Origin: Methylorubrum salsuginis
GTDB lineage: Bacteria > Pseudomonadota > Alphaproteobacteria > Rhizobiales > Beijerinckiaceae
DNA: 64,000 nt
Direction: 5' to 3'
NCBI RefSeq assembly: GCF_900114375.1
Contig: NZ_FOSV01000021.1
Coordinates: 18,173-82,172, forward strand
The notes under the pieces are model-generated. The model saw nothing but the letters and a program-made list of their open reading frames with translations. It did not search any database and was not told the DNA's origin. Below, piece by piece: positions 27,109 through 35,643 of this stretch; the stretch's first letter is position 1, and each line of letters starts with the position of its first letter. A program made the translations under genes and the position numbers.

Positions 27109-28623
27109 TCAGGCTTCGACCGGCCGTAGCGCCTCGGGCTTGCGCCGGGGGGCGCTGCGGGTCTGGTTGCGGCCGCCGGACTTGGCCGCGTAGAGCGCCG
27201 CGTCGGCCCGGCGGTAGAGGTCCTCGGCGGTGTCGGCCTCGTCCTCGGGCCCGAGGGCGAGGCCGATGCTGACCGTGACCGGCTCGGTGGCCACGGAGGC
27301 GACCGACAGCGTCGCGACCGCCGCGTGCAGCCCGGCGGCGACGCGCTGTGCTCCGTCCCGGTCGGTCCCGGGCAGGAGAATCGCGAATTCCTCGCCGCCG
27401 ATCCGGCAGACGAGGTCGCCCGGCCGCCGGGCCGCGTCCGTGAACCGCGCGCCGAGTTCCCGCAGCAGGGTGTCGCCGACGCCGTGGCCGTGCCGGTCGT
27501 TCCAGCGCTTGAAGTGATCGACATCGACGACGAGCAGCGCCAACGGCGCCCCCGAGCGCCGGGCCTCGCTCCAGCGCAGGGCCAGGGTCTCGTCGTAGCG
27601 GCGACGGTTGGCCAGCCCCGTCAGGCCGTCGATGTGGGAGAGCCGCCCGAGTTCGACCCGCATCCGCTCGCTTCGGGCGAGTTCGCGCCCGAACAGGAGC
27701 GAGAGGGCGATGGCGAGCCCGCACAGGGCCAGCACCGCGGCGCCGATGACGAGCGCCTTGCCCCGCCACTCGGCCTCGATCTCGTTCACCGACAGCGCGA
27801 CGTTGAGGATCAGCGGCAGGTCGCCGACCCGGGTGAAGGTGTAGGAGCGCTCGACGCCGTCGCTCTTCGAGCGCGCGACGAAGCTTCCGCTGCGGGCGGC
27901 TTTGTAGTGTTCGAAATTCGGAAGTCCGACGATGCTGGCGCCGATATCGCCCTCCCGCACCGGATGGCGCATCAGCCGTGTGCCGTCGTCGAGATAGAGG
28001 TTGATCGCACCGTCGCGTCCCAGGCCGAGCCGGGCGAAGATGCCGCTGAAAAAGGACAGCCTGAGGCTCGCCGTCACCACGCCGCCGAACGAACCGTCGG
28101 GCTTGTCGATCCGGCGGCTCAGCACGATCACGGGGACGCCCGACAGCCGCGAGATCACGGGGCGGCCGATGTGGAGGCCGAGATCGGCCCGCACCTTGTG
28201 CGCCTTGAAGTAGTCCCGGTCGGCGTTGTTGACCCGGCGCGGGGGCAGCGCGCCCGCGTCGATCATGCTGTCGCCGTGCTCGTCGAGGACGAGGATCACG
28301 CCCATGTCGCGCGCCGTCGCCGCGCGATCGAACAGGACGAGCTGGCGCAACTCCGGGCTCAAGCCCTTCCCTTCGATCGCCTTCAGGTTGTCGATCACGG
28401 CGCGCAGCGAGAGGTCGATGATCTCGAAATTGCGGGCGATGTCGCCCTCGATCACCTGCAGCAGGTTGCCCGAGATCTGCTGCGCCCGCTCCCAGGCCTC
28501 GCGCCGCATGTCGAGCAGCATCAGCCCGGACAGGGCCAGCATGCCGAGCGGCGCCAGCACGCCCAGGGCGAGCCGGGTCCGGGCGGAGCGAAGCCACCGC
28601 ACGAGGCGGAGCGGCGGGATCAT
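27109..28623 (-). CDS. Diguanylate cyclase with extracytoplasmic sensor domain
   Basis: The protein has 504 aa. TM1 (about 18-38), a ~250-residue periplasmic Cache/PDC-like domain (DRDYFKAHKVRADLGLHIGRP), TM2 (about 300-320) and a GGDEF domain follow in order. The active loop is CRIGGEEFAILLPG and the I-site RPGD lies exactly five residues before it, so c-di-GMP feedback inhibition is expected. It converges with the CsbD gene with 15 bases between stops. Confidence 0.93.
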   Translation of the reverse strand: MIPPLRLVRWLRSARTRLALGVLAPLGMLALSGLMLLDMRREAWERAQQISGNLLQVIEGDIARNFEIIDLSLRAVIDNLKAIEGKGLSPELRQLVLFDRAATARDMGVILVLDEHGDSMIDAGALPPRRVNNADRDYFKAHKVRADLGLHIGRPVISRLSGVPVIVLSRRIDKPDGSFGGVVTASLRLSFFSGIFARLGLGRDGAINLYLDDGTRLMRHPVREGDIGASIVGLPNFEHYKAARSGSFVARSKSDGVERSYTFTRVGDLPLILNVALSVNEIEAEWRGKALVIGAAVLALCGLAIALSLLFGRELARSERMRVELGRLSHIDGLTGLANRRRYDETLALRWSEARRSGAPLALLVVDVDHFKRWNDRHGHGVGDTLLRELGARFTDAARRPGDLVCRIGGEEFAILLPGTDRDGAQRVAAGLHAAVATLSVASVATEPVTVSIGLALGPEDEADTAEDLYRRADAALYAAKSGGRNQTRSAPRRKPEALRPVEA

Positions 28624-28871
28624 CGGGATGCGTCACGTTCGAGGAGCGGCCGGGCATTTGACCGGTCCCGGCTTAAGAACCTGTTTCCGCGATCAACCGT
28701 AGCCTGTACGCATCTCCCCGCCCCGGGGGGGGCGGATTACACGAAAACGTGAAGCTTCCCGCGGGATGACGACGCCGTGTACCGCGGAACCGTCCGGGCG
28801 GCGGCGGTTTAGCGCGGCGCAGCCGGATCGGGCCCCGCCCGCACCGTTTTCCTCCAGCCCCGAGGCCGCCG

Positions 28872-30188
28872 ATGGTGCCCGACCCGCGTCCCGCTTCCGC
28901 CCCGGAGCGCCAACCCTCGCGCGCGGCCCTGCGCGGGCTCGACATGCTCAACCTGACCCTCGCCGACGTGCGCGACGGGCTCGGGCCCTATCTCGCGATC
29001 TACCTGCTGGCGGTGCGCGGGCCCGAGCAGGGCTGGAACGAGGCGACCATCGGCCTCGTGATGACCATCGCCGGCATCGCCGGCCTCATCGCCCAGACCC
29101 CGGCGGGCGCCCTGATCGACCGCAGCCGTAACAAGCGCGCCATCGTCATCGCCGCCGCGGTGGCCGTGACGCTGAGCTGCCTCGTCCTGCCCTGGATCTC
29201 GAACTTCGCGCTGGTCGCCGCCACGCAGTCCATCTCGGCCATCGCCGGGGCAATCTTTCCACCCGCGCTCGCCGGCATCACGCTCGGCATCGTCGGGCCG
29301 AAGTACTTCGCCAAGCAGATCGGCCGCAACGAGGGCTTCAACCACGCCGGCAACGCCGTCTCGGCGATGCTGGCGGGGGGGCTGGCCTACCTGTTCGGGC
29401 CGATCGTCGTGTTCTGGCTGATGGGCATCCTGGCGGCGCTCTCCATCGGCGCGATGCTGCTGGTCCCGGCCAAGGACATCGACGACGATCTGGCCCGCGG
29501 CCTCGACCGGGCCGAGGATCAGGGCGGCGAGCAGCCGTCGGGCCTCAGCCTGCTCCTGCGCAACAGGCATCTGATGCTGTTCGCCGGCCTCTGTGCAGCC
29601 TTCCACCTCGCCAACGCGGCGATGCTGCCCTCCGTCGGCCAACTCCTGACCAAGGTGGTCGGCAAGGACTACGCCACCTCGCTCATCGCGATCTGCATCG
29701 TCGCGGCCCAGCTCGTCATGGTGCCGATCGCCGTGATGGTCGGGCGCAAGGCCGACCAATTCGGCCGCAAACCGATCTTCCTCGCCGCCTTCGGCTTCCT
29801 GGCCCTGCGCGGCGTGCTCTACACGGTCTCGGACAACCCGTTCTGGCTGGTCGGCGTGCAGTGCCTCGACGGCATCGGCGCCGGCATCTTCGGGGCGCTG
29901 TTCCCGATCGTGGTGGCCGACCTGACCCGCGGCACCGGGCGCTTCAACGTCGCGCAGGGCGCGGTGGCGACGGCGCAGGGCCTCGGCGCCTCCTTCAGCG
30001 CGACGCTGGCCGGGGTCATCATCGTCGGCGCCGGGTATTCGGCGGCCTTCCTCGTGCTGGCGGCGATCGCGGCGGCCGGCTTCGTGGTCTACCTGCTGTT
30101 CATGCCCGAAACCTACGGTTACGAGCCGAAATCCGGTGCGGCGAACGGCCCGGCCGTTCCACCCGCCGCGGTGGTGCCGGCGGAGTAG
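28872..30188 (+). CDS. MFS transporter
   Basis: The protein has 438 aa with about 12 membrane helices. The loop 2-3 signature is QTPAGALIDRSRNKRAIVI and the loop 8-9 signature GRKADQFGRKPIFL. A ~30-residue cytoplasmic loop (DIDDDLARGLDRAEDQGGEQ) separates the two six-helix halves. The substrate is unknown. The gene follows a 248-base gap after the divergent diguanylate cyclase. Confidence 0.87.
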   Translation: MVPDPRPASAPERQPSRAALRGLDMLNLTLADVRDGLGPYLAIYLLAVRGPEQGWNEATIGLVMTIAGIAGLIAQTPAGALIDRSRNKRAIVIAAAVAVTLSCLVLPWISNFALVAATQSISAIAGAIFPPALAGITLGIVGPKYFAKQIGRNEGFNHAGNAVSAMLAGGLAYLFGPIVVFWLMGILAALSIGAMLLVPAKDIDDDLARGLDRAEDQGGEQPSGLSLLLRNRHLMLFAGLCAAFHLANAAMLPSVGQLLTKVVGKDYATSLIAICIVAAQLVMVPIAVMVGRKADQFGRKPIFLAAFGFLALRGVLYTVSDNPFWLVGVQCLDGIGAGIFGALFPIVVADLTRGTGRFNVAQGAVATAQGLGASFSATLAGVIIVGAGYSAAFLVLAAIAAAGFVVYLLFMPETYGYEPKSGAANGPAVPPAAVVPAE

Positions 30189-30189
30189 G

Positions 30190-30621
30190 TCAGCGCTCGG
30201 GCGGGATCGAGTACGTGCCGGTGGCGTGGCAGACGATGTCGTCCGAGCCCGCGCTCCGCAGCGCCACCTCACCGACCGCGAGACGGCGCCCGAGCTTAAG
30301 CAGGCGGCACTCGGCGAACAGCGCGCCGGGGCCGGGCTTGCGCAGGAAGTTGAACGACAGGTTCGTCGTCACCGCGAGCCCGACGGGGCCGATATTGGCC
30401 AGGATCGCGGCATAGAGCGCGTAATCGGCCAAAGCCATCATGGCCGGGCCGGAGACGGTGCCGCCGGGGCGCAGGTGGCGCTCGTCGCCGTCGAGCCGCA
30501 TCCGCGCCGAGAGCGGGCCGACCGCCTCCAGATGGTAGACGCGCCCGCCCGCGTTCATCTGCGGGAAGTCCCGGTCGAGGAAGGCGATCGTGTCCTCGAG
30601 CGTCATCGCGGTCGTGCTCAT
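30190..30621 (-). CDS. PaaI-family thioesterase (hotdog fold)
   Basis: The protein has 143 aa. The segment RPGGTVSGPAMMALADYALYAAIL is the central helix region of PaaI-like acyl-CoA thioesterases, and LSFNFLRKPGPGALFAECRLLKLGRRLAVGEV forms the following strands. The start at 30621 is preferred over a weaker upstream one. The gene is divergent from the CoA-binding gene (44 bases between starts) and its stop lies directly against that of the MFS gene. Confidence 0.85.
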   Translation of the reverse strand: MSTTAMTLEDTIAFLDRDFPQMNAGGRVYHLEAVGPLSARMRLDGDERHLRPGGTVSGPAMMALADYALYAAILANIGPVGLAVTTNLSFNFLRKPGPGALFAECRLLKLGRRLAVGEVALRSAGSDDIVCHATGTYSIPPER

Positions 30622-30665
30622 GCCCCGCCTTGCAGCACGGCCCGGCTTGGCCGACAAGAGCGGTC

Positions 30666-31229
30666 ATGATCCCGACCCTCGACGGCGCTCCCGAAGGCCT
30701 CTCGACGCGGCACGACCGCTACGCGGACGGGCATATCCGTGAGATTCTCAAGGAAACCCACTCGATTGCACTCGTCGGCGCCTCGGCCAATCCCGCGCGC
30801 CCGAGCTACATCGTGTTCAAATACCTGTCCGAGCGCGGCTACGCGGTGACCCCGGTCAATCCCGGGCTCGCCGGCCAGACCCTGCTCGGCCGCCCGGTGG
30901 TGGGCCGCCTCGCCGACCTACCGGGCCCGGTCGACATGGTCGAGATCTTTCGGAATTCCGCCGCCGCCGGACCCCTGGTCGACGAGGCGCTCGCGCTGCC
31001 GACCCCGCCGAAGGTGATCTGGATGCAACTCGGCGTGCGCGACGACGCGGCGGCCGCGCGGGCGGAAGCCGCGGGCGTCGCCGTCATCATGAACCGCTGC
31101 CCGAAGATCGAGTACGGACGGCTGTCCGGCGAGATCGGCTGGACCGGGGTGAACTCCCGGATCATCTCGGCCAAGAAGCCGGTGATGGCCAAGGGCGGGG
31201 TGCAGAAGCGGACGATCGACGCGCCGTAA
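30666..31229 (+). CDS. CoA-binding domain protein (YccU-like)
   Basis: The protein has 187 aa with a single Rossmann-like CoA_binding domain: SIALVGASANPARPSYIVFKYL near 35-56, then YAVTPVNPGLAGQTLLG, and IWMQLGVRDDAAAARAEAAGV. The conserved Cys in VIMNRCPKIEYGRL is present. The physiological role in the family is not established. It is divergent to the thioesterase, itself an acyl-CoA-type enzyme, which may be related in function. Confidence 0.85.
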   Translation: MIPTLDGAPEGLSTRHDRYADGHIREILKETHSIALVGASANPARPSYIVFKYLSERGYAVTPVNPGLAGQTLLGRPVVGRLADLPGPVDMVEIFRNSAAAGPLVDEALALPTPPKVIWMQLGVRDDAAAARAEAAGVAVIMNRCPKIEYGRLSGEIGWTGVNSRIISAKKPVMAKGGVQKRTIDAP

Positions 31230-31235
31230 ACGAAA

Positions 31236-31262
31236 GGCGCCCCCGACGGAGCCGGGAGCGCC
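31236..31262. terminator. Bidirectional hairpin between CoA-binding gene and ohr
   Basis: GGCGCCCCCG and CGGGAGCGCC pair with one mismatch around a short loop, flanked by GAAA on the left and CTCGAAA on the right. It lies between two convergent genes. Confidence 0.55.
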
Positions 31263-31286
31263 CTCGAAACGACCTATCGAGGACGA

Positions 31287-31712
31287 TTACGCCAGCGTCA
31301 GGCCGACATCCACATTGCCGCGCGTCGCGTTGGAATACGGGCAGATCTGGTGGGCGGCGTCGATGAGGCGCTGGGCGTCGGCGCGGTCGAGGCCGGGGAG
31401 ATCGACCGTGAGGTCGGCAGTGATGCCGAAGCCGCCTTCCGAGCGCGGGCCGATGCCGACGGTGGCGGTGACCTTGGTCTCGGCCGGGACCTTCAGCTTG
31501 AGCTGGCCGCCGGCGACCTTGAGGGCGCCGATGAAGCAGGCGGAATAGCCCGCGGCGAAGAGCTGCTCGGGGTTGGCGCCGGAGCCGCCCGCGCCGCCGA
31601 GTTCCTTCGGGGTCGAGAGCGTGACCGCGAAGCTGCCGTCCTCGGTGCGGGCGGAGCCGTCGCGGCCGCCGGTGGCGGAAGCGGTAGTGCGGTACTTCAC
31701 GTCGACGGTCAT
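31287..31712 (-). CDS. ohr: Organic hydroperoxide resistance protein
   Basis: This is a 141-aa Ohr/OsmC-fold peroxiredoxin that reduces organic hydroperoxides with lipoyl-protein electrons. The two redox cysteines are in YSACFIGAL (Cys59) and HQICPYSNATRGN (Cys124). PEQLFAAGYSACF is the Ohr signature. No ohrR regulator gene is adjacent, although OhrR commonly controls this gene. Confidence 0.95.
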   Translation of the reverse strand: MTVDVKYRTTASATGGRDGSARTEDGSFAVTLSTPKELGGAGGSGANPEQLFAAGYSACFIGALKVAGGQLKLKVPAETKVTATVGIGPRSEGGFGITADLTVDLPGLDRADAQRLIDAAHQICPYSNATRGNVDVGLTLA

Positions 31713-31839
31713 GGTCGTGTCCTCGTGGCAGGGGGGCGGAGGGCCGATCCGTTCGGCTTGACCACGGAGGTAGGCGACATCCGGATTGTGCGCAATCTAG
31801 ATTTTTCCACTCATGCAAAAAGTGCATGGCACGTGATCG

Positions 31840-33138
31840 TCAGCGCCCTCCCCCGGTCTCCGGCATGGCGAGAACGGCCAGCAGGCTGATCCCGGCGGCG
31901 GCCGCGAGGTAGAGTCCGACGAGGCCGATGCCGCCCTGCCCCACCAGCCACTGCGCCGCGAAGGGCGCGCCCGCGGCACCGACGATGCCGGCGAGATTGT
32001 AGGTGACGGAGGCGCCGGTGTAGCGCACGCGGGTCGGAAACAGTTCGGGCAGGAGCGCGCCCATGGGTCCGAAGATCCAGCCCATGGCGAAGAGCGCGAG
32101 GCAGAGGAAGCCGAGCACCGGGGCCGGCTCGCCGCTGCCGAGCATCGGCCCGATCAGCCCGCCGAGCGCGGCGGTGACGGCAAGTCCCGACAGCATCACG
32201 GGTTTGCGCCCGAACCGGTCGGCGGCGAGCCCGGAGAGCGGGATCGCCAGCGCCATGAACAGGATCGCCACGCATTCGAACAGCAGGAAGGTTTTTCGCG
32301 AGTAGCCGAGTGCGGACGTGCCGTAGCTCAGCGCGAACACGGTCGAGAGGTAGAACACGGCATAGGCCGCCACCATCGCCAGCGTCCCGAGAAGCGTCGC
32401 CCGCCGATGCGCGGTGAAGATCGTGGCCAGCGGCACCCGCTCCGGCGGCGCCTCTTTCAGCGCGGCGCGGAAGGCCGGCGTCTCGGTCAGCTTCAGGCGC
32501 ACGTAGAGACCGACGCCGACGAGCGCCGCCGAGGCCAGGAACGGCAGCCGCCAGCCCCAGGCTTCGAACGCCTCCTGGCTCAAGCCCACGCTGAGCCCCA
32601 GGAACAGAAGGTTGGCCGCGACGAAGCCCACCGGCGCGCCGAGCTGCGGAAAGATGCCGTACAGCGCCCGCCGGCCTGGCGGCGCGTTCTCGACGGCGAG
32701 CAGCGCCGCCCCGCCCCATTCCCCGCCGAAGCCGAGGCCCTGACCGAAGCGCAGCAGGCAGAGCAGGGCCGGCGCCCACCAGCCGATCGCCCCGTAGCCC
32801 GGCAGGCAGCCGATCAGCACGGTCGAGAGGCCCATGATCATCAGCGAGGCCACCAGCGTCGCCTTGCGCCCGACCCGGTCGCCGAAATGCCCGAATGCCG
32901 CCGCGCCCACGGGGCGCGCCACGAAGGCGATGGCGAAGGTGGCGAACGCCTGGAGCGTCTGCACCCCCGGCTGCCCAGCGGGGAAGAAGATCGGCCCGAT
33001 CACCAGCGCGGCGGCGGTGGCGTAGATGTAGAAGTCGTAGAACTCGATCGCGGTGCCGACGAAGCTCGCGATCAGGATGCGGCGGGCGGAGGGGGCAGTC
33101 GAGGGGGCAGTCGAGGGGGCGGTCGAAACGGCGGTCAT
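31840..33138 (-). CDS. MFS transporter, metabolite:H+ symporter (MHS) family
   Basis: The protein has 432 aa with 12 predicted helices. FVGTAIEFYDFYIYATAAALV opens the first helix as in the MHS group (shikimate, proline/betaine, citrate carriers), and FGHFGDRVGRKATL is the loop 2-3 signature. The N-terminus carries three 12-base tandem repeats encoding Thr-Ala-Pro-Ser (33089-33124). The exact substrate is not assignable. The start is the ATG at 33136-33138; no strong Shine-Dalgarno is visible. Confidence 0.88.
   Translation of the reverse strand: MTAVSTAPSTAPSTAPSARRILIASFVGTAIEFYDFYIYATAAALVIGPIFFPAGQPGVQTLQAFATFAIAFVARPVGAAAFGHFGDRVGRKATLVASLMIMGLSTVLIGCLPGYGAIGWWAPALLCLLRFGQGLGFGGEWGGAALLAVENAPPGRRALYGIFPQLGAPVGFVAANLLFLGLSVGLSQEAFEAWGWRLPFLASAALVGVGLYVRLKLTETPAFRAALKEAPPERVPLATIFTAHRRATLLGTLAMVAAYAVFYLSTVFALSYGTSALGYSRKTFLLFECVAILFMALAIPLSGLAADRFGRKPVMLSGLAVTAALGGLIGPMLGSGEPAPVLGFLCLALFAMGWIFGPMGALLPELFPTRVRYTGASVTYNLAGIVGAAGAPFAAQWLVGQGGIGLVGLYLAAAAGISLLAVLAMPETGGGR
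33089..33124. repeat. Three 12-bp tandem repeats
   Basis: The unit GAGGGGGCAGTC is repeated three times (the last with one change). It encodes a TAPS tetrapeptide repeat in the cytoplasmic N-terminus of the MHS transporter. Repeat number could vary between strains without shifting the frame. Confidence 0.85.
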
Positions 33139-33264
33139 CGAGAGGGCCTGCAGGAGAATCGCCGCCGGCTTTGCGGGAGGGCCGCCCCCAAGGCAATGCT
33201 GACGGCAAGGCTCACGGTCGATCGGGTTGGCGCTGCCCCGCAACGATGGTAGGTGTCGGGATAC

Positions 33265-33341
33265 GTCTCCGTAGCTCAGCCGGACAGAGCACAGGTTTCC
33301 TAAACCTGGGGTCGGAGGTTCGATTCCTCCCGGGGACGCCA
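33265..33341 (+). tRNA. tRNA-Arg (anticodon CCT)
   Basis: A complete 77-nt cloverleaf is present: acceptor GTCTCCG/CGGGGAC (with one T-G pair), D-arm TAGCTCAGCCGGACAGAGCA, anticodon stem CAGGT/ACCTG with loop TTCCTAA, T-arm GGAGG-TTCGATT-CCTCC, discriminator G and encoded CCA. It reads AGG. Confidence 0.96.
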
Positions 33342-33429
33342 TCCCCGCCCTCCTCCGCTGCAACCGGAGCAAGGCTCGGCCGTTGGTCTGCCGATCCGGC
33401 GCCGTCTCGCTTCGCCGGCAGGCAGCGGA

Positions 33430-33678
33430 ATGGACGACGACACCGCCACCCTCACGACCTCATCGCATCCCGTCACCTTCCGCGGGCGGGGGCTCGGCCT
33501 GCGCTCGTCCGAGCGGCTCACGCTTCTGGTCTGTCCGCTCTGCTCGCAACGCAACGGCGAGCGGATGGCCGCGTTCGGCACCTGCGTCTGGTGCGGCTAC
33601 GAGCCCTCGCGGCGCGACGAGGAGCCGGTTGCCGGAGAGCCGTCCTCGTCTCGAAAAGCGAGCAATTTTAACAAATGA
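33430..33678 (+). CDS. Small zinc-ribbon-like hypothetical protein
   Basis: The protein has 82 aa. Two CxxC knuckles, VCPLCSQRNGERMAAFGTCVWCGYEP (residues ~35-58), suggest one zinc site. The flanks are low-complexity. It starts 88 bases after tRNA-Arg, with AGGCAGCGGA ahead of the ATG. No family was assigned; a role in metal binding or protein/nucleic-acid contact is only inferred. Confidence 0.55.
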   Translation: MDDDTATLTTSSHPVTFRGRGLGLRSSERLTLLVCPLCSQRNGERMAAFGTCVWCGYEPSRRDEEPVAGEPSSSRKASNFNK

Positions 33679-33765
33679 GATTTTCTGTGGGTCGCGGCGG
33701 GTAAGGCTTGCGTGCTCGGCCGATTCGGCCGAACAGACGACGCAAGCGGAGCCGTGCAGGACGAG

Positions 33766-34173
33766 ATGGCGGGGCAGAAGACCGACGAGCGCGACGTCAT
33801 CCTGGGTCAACGCATCGCCGAGCAGCGCAAGCGCTCGCGGCTGACTCAGCGCGCCGTCGCCGACAGCTTCGGCATGTCCGCGGCCCAGCTGCAGAAATAC
33901 GAGAAGGGCGTCAACCGGATCAGCGCGATCCACCTCGCCATCCTCAGCCGCATGACCGGTACGCCGCTCTCCGAATTCCTCGACGGCATCCCGCACCCCG
34001 ACGCGGAGACGGAGCGCGGCTTTGCCGACGCCCCGCAGCAGCCGCTCGCCGCCGAGCCGTGGTCGGACCTCGCCCGCGCCTTCGCCCGGCAGATCAGCGA
34101 GAGCTTCAGCGACGAACAGCGCCGCGATCTCTCCGCGGCGATCGAAGCGTTCGGCCGCGAATTGAAAAACTGA
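33766..34173 (+). CDS. XRE-family transcriptional regulator upstream of metK
   Basis: The HTH_3 domain spans VILGQRIAEQRKRSRLTQRAVADSFGMSAAQLQKYEKGVNRISA (about residues 10-55), followed by a ~70-residue acidic C-terminal region. ATG at 33766 (AGGA upstream) gives 135 aa; GTG at 33712 would add 18 residues. An XRE gene before metK and trmB is a conserved alphaproteobacterial arrangement. A role in regulating metK is possible but unproven. Repeated ATCGTTCGTT sequences lie just after its stop codon. Confidence 0.85.
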   Translation: MAGQKTDERDVILGQRIAEQRKRSRLTQRAVADSFGMSAAQLQKYEKGVNRISAIHLAILSRMTGTPLSEFLDGIPHPDAETERGFADAPQQPLAAEPWSDLARAFARQISESFSDEQRRDLSAAIEAFGRELKN

Positions 34174-34190
34174 CCCTACGACGGACGGGG

Positions 34191-34229
34191 ATCGTTCGTT
34201 CGGCTATCGTTCGTTATAACGGACGAATT
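34191..34229. promoter_or_regulatory. Repeated ATCGTTCGTT boxes in metK leader
   Basis: ATCGTTCGTT occurs at 34191-34200 and again at 34206-34215, a 15-base period. The second copy overlaps the perfect palindrome CGTTATAACG (34212-34221) and an inverted ACGAA follows. TTGACC at about 34241 may be a -35 element. The layout suits an operator for the adjacent XRE regulator; I did not recognise a known SAM riboswitch fold. Confidence 0.4.
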
Positions 34230-34338
34230 CGCCATTCCGCCTTGACCGTCCCTTTCGGCGGTGCGACAAGCCGAGTTCCTTATGGCCGGGTCAAGCGACG
34301 CCGCGAAGGCGCGTGCCCGACGCTTCCGGGGTCCTCCG

Positions 34339-35514
34339 ATGCCGCGCTCAGACTTCCTGTTCACCAGCGAATCCGTCTCTGAGGGCCACCCCGACAAGGT
34401 GAGCGACCGTATCTCGGACACCGTGGTCGATGCCTACCTCGCCGCGATGCCGGAGGCCCGCCTCGGCGTCGAGACGCTGACCACCACGAACTACATCGTG
34501 ATCGGCGGCGAGGTGCGCGGGCCCGATTCCGTGACCTTCAAGGATCTGGAGGAACTGACCCGCGAGGCCGTGAAGGACATCGGCTACGAGCAGTCGGGCT
34601 TCCACTGGAAGAACAACCAGATCGACATCCGCCTGCACGCGCAGTCCGCCGACATCGCCCAGGGCGTGGACGCCGCGGGCAACAAGGACGAGGGCGCGGG
34701 CGACCAGGGCATCATGTTCGGCTACGCGTCGGACGAGACCCCGGCCCTGATGCCGGCCCCGATCTACTACGCCCACAAGATCCTCAAGGACCTCGCCGAC
34801 GCCCGCAAGAGCCGGCAGGGCGACGCCGCCAAGCTCGGCCCCGACGCCAAGAGCCAGGTCACCGTGCGCTACGCCGACGGCCGCCCGGTCGAGGCGACCC
34901 AGATCGTGCTCTCGACCCAGCACCTCGACGAGAGCCTGGATTCGGCCGACGTGCGCGCCATCGTCGAGCCCTATATCCGCGCGGCCCTGCCGCAGGACTG
35001 GGTCACCGAGAAGACGGTGTGGCACGTCAACCCGACCGGCAAGTTCGTGATCGGCGGTCCCGACGGCGATGCCGGCCTCACCGGCCGCAAGATCATCGTC
35101 GACACCTATGGCGGCGCGGCGCCCCACGGCGGCGGCGCCTTCTCGGGCAAGGATCCGACCAAGGTCGATCGCTCGGCGGCCTACGCGGCCCGCTACCTCG
35201 CCAAGAACGTGGTCGCCGCCGGCCTCGCTCGCCGTGCCACGATCCAGCTCTCCTACGCCATCGGCGTGGCCAAGCCCCTGTCAATCTACGTCGATCTGCA
35301 CGGCACCGGCACCGTCGACGAGGCCAAGCTCGAGAGCGTGCTGATGGATGCCCTCGACCTGTCGCCCCGCGGCATCCGCACGGCGCTCCAGCTCAACAAG
35401 CCGATCTACGCACGCACCTCGGCCTACGGCCATTTCGGCCGCGAGCCCGACGCCGATGGCGGCTTCTCCTGGGAGAAGACCGACCTCGCCGACCGGCTCA
35501 AGTCGGCCTTCTGA
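34339..35514 (+). CDS. metK: S-adenosylmethionine synthetase
   Basis: This 391-aa cytoplasmic enzyme makes SAM from methionine and ATP. Signatures include FTSESVSEGHPDKVSDRISD (residues ~7-26), GAGDQGIMFGYA and the P-loop-like GGGAFSGKDPTKVDRSAAY. Family length is about 385-390. ATG at 34339 matches the conserved N-terminus. Its stop codon is the start of a dispersed repeat, and trmB follows in the same direction. Confidence 0.97.
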   Translation: MPRSDFLFTSESVSEGHPDKVSDRISDTVVDAYLAAMPEARLGVETLTTTNYIVIGGEVRGPDSVTFKDLEELTREAVKDIGYEQSGFHWKNNQIDIRLHAQSADIAQGVDAAGNKDEGAGDQGIMFGYASDETPALMPAPIYYAHKILKDLADARKSRQGDAAKLGPDAKSQVTVRYADGRPVEATQIVLSTQHLDESLDSADVRAIVEPYIRAALPQDWVTEKTVWHVNPTGKFVIGGPDGDAGLTGRKIIVDTYGGAAPHGGGAFSGKDPTKVDRSAAYAARYLAKNVVAAGLARRATIQLSYAIGVAKPLSIYVDLHGTGTVDEAKLESVLMDALDLSPRGIRTALQLNKPIYARTSAYGHFGREPDADGGFSWEKTDLADRLKSAF

Positions 35515-35560
35515 GCATCGACCCGAAAAGTGGCCGCCGGTTTTCGGGAAAAGTCGATGC
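35514..35560 (+). repeat. RIME-like dispersed inverted repeat, copy 3 (overlaps metK stop)
   Basis: AGCATCGACCCGAAAAGTGG...CCGGTTTTCGGGAAAAGTCGATGC has inverted ends GCATCGAC/GTCGATGC and inner CCGAAAA/TTTTCGG arms. Its first base is the final A of the metK TGA. Confidence 0.8.
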
Positions 35561-35573
35561 AAGAGGAAACGAC

Positions 35574-35612
35574 GGCGTCCCGCTGCGGACCTCAGGTCCG
35601 GAGCGGGACGCC
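35574..35612 (+). terminator. Strong nested hairpin between metK and trmB
   Basis: Outer arms GGCGTCCCGCT and AGCGGGACGCC (11 bp, perfect) enclose an inner GGACC-tca-GGTCC stem. There is no T-tract, so it may attenuate or stabilise the transcript rather than terminate it. Confidence 0.55.
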
Positions 35613-35643
35613 GGAGGCCCGAACCATCATGGTGAGGGATGAG

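Noticed and set aside
33265..33341. tRNA-Arg as an integration site
   Set aside because: No integrase and no duplicated tRNA 3' end was seen nearby; flanking genes are ordinary.
34174..34338. SAM riboswitch before metK
   Set aside because: I looked for SAM-II and SAM/SAH-type pseudoknot elements and did not see convincing ones; repeated boxes fit a protein operator better. A covariance-model search would decide.
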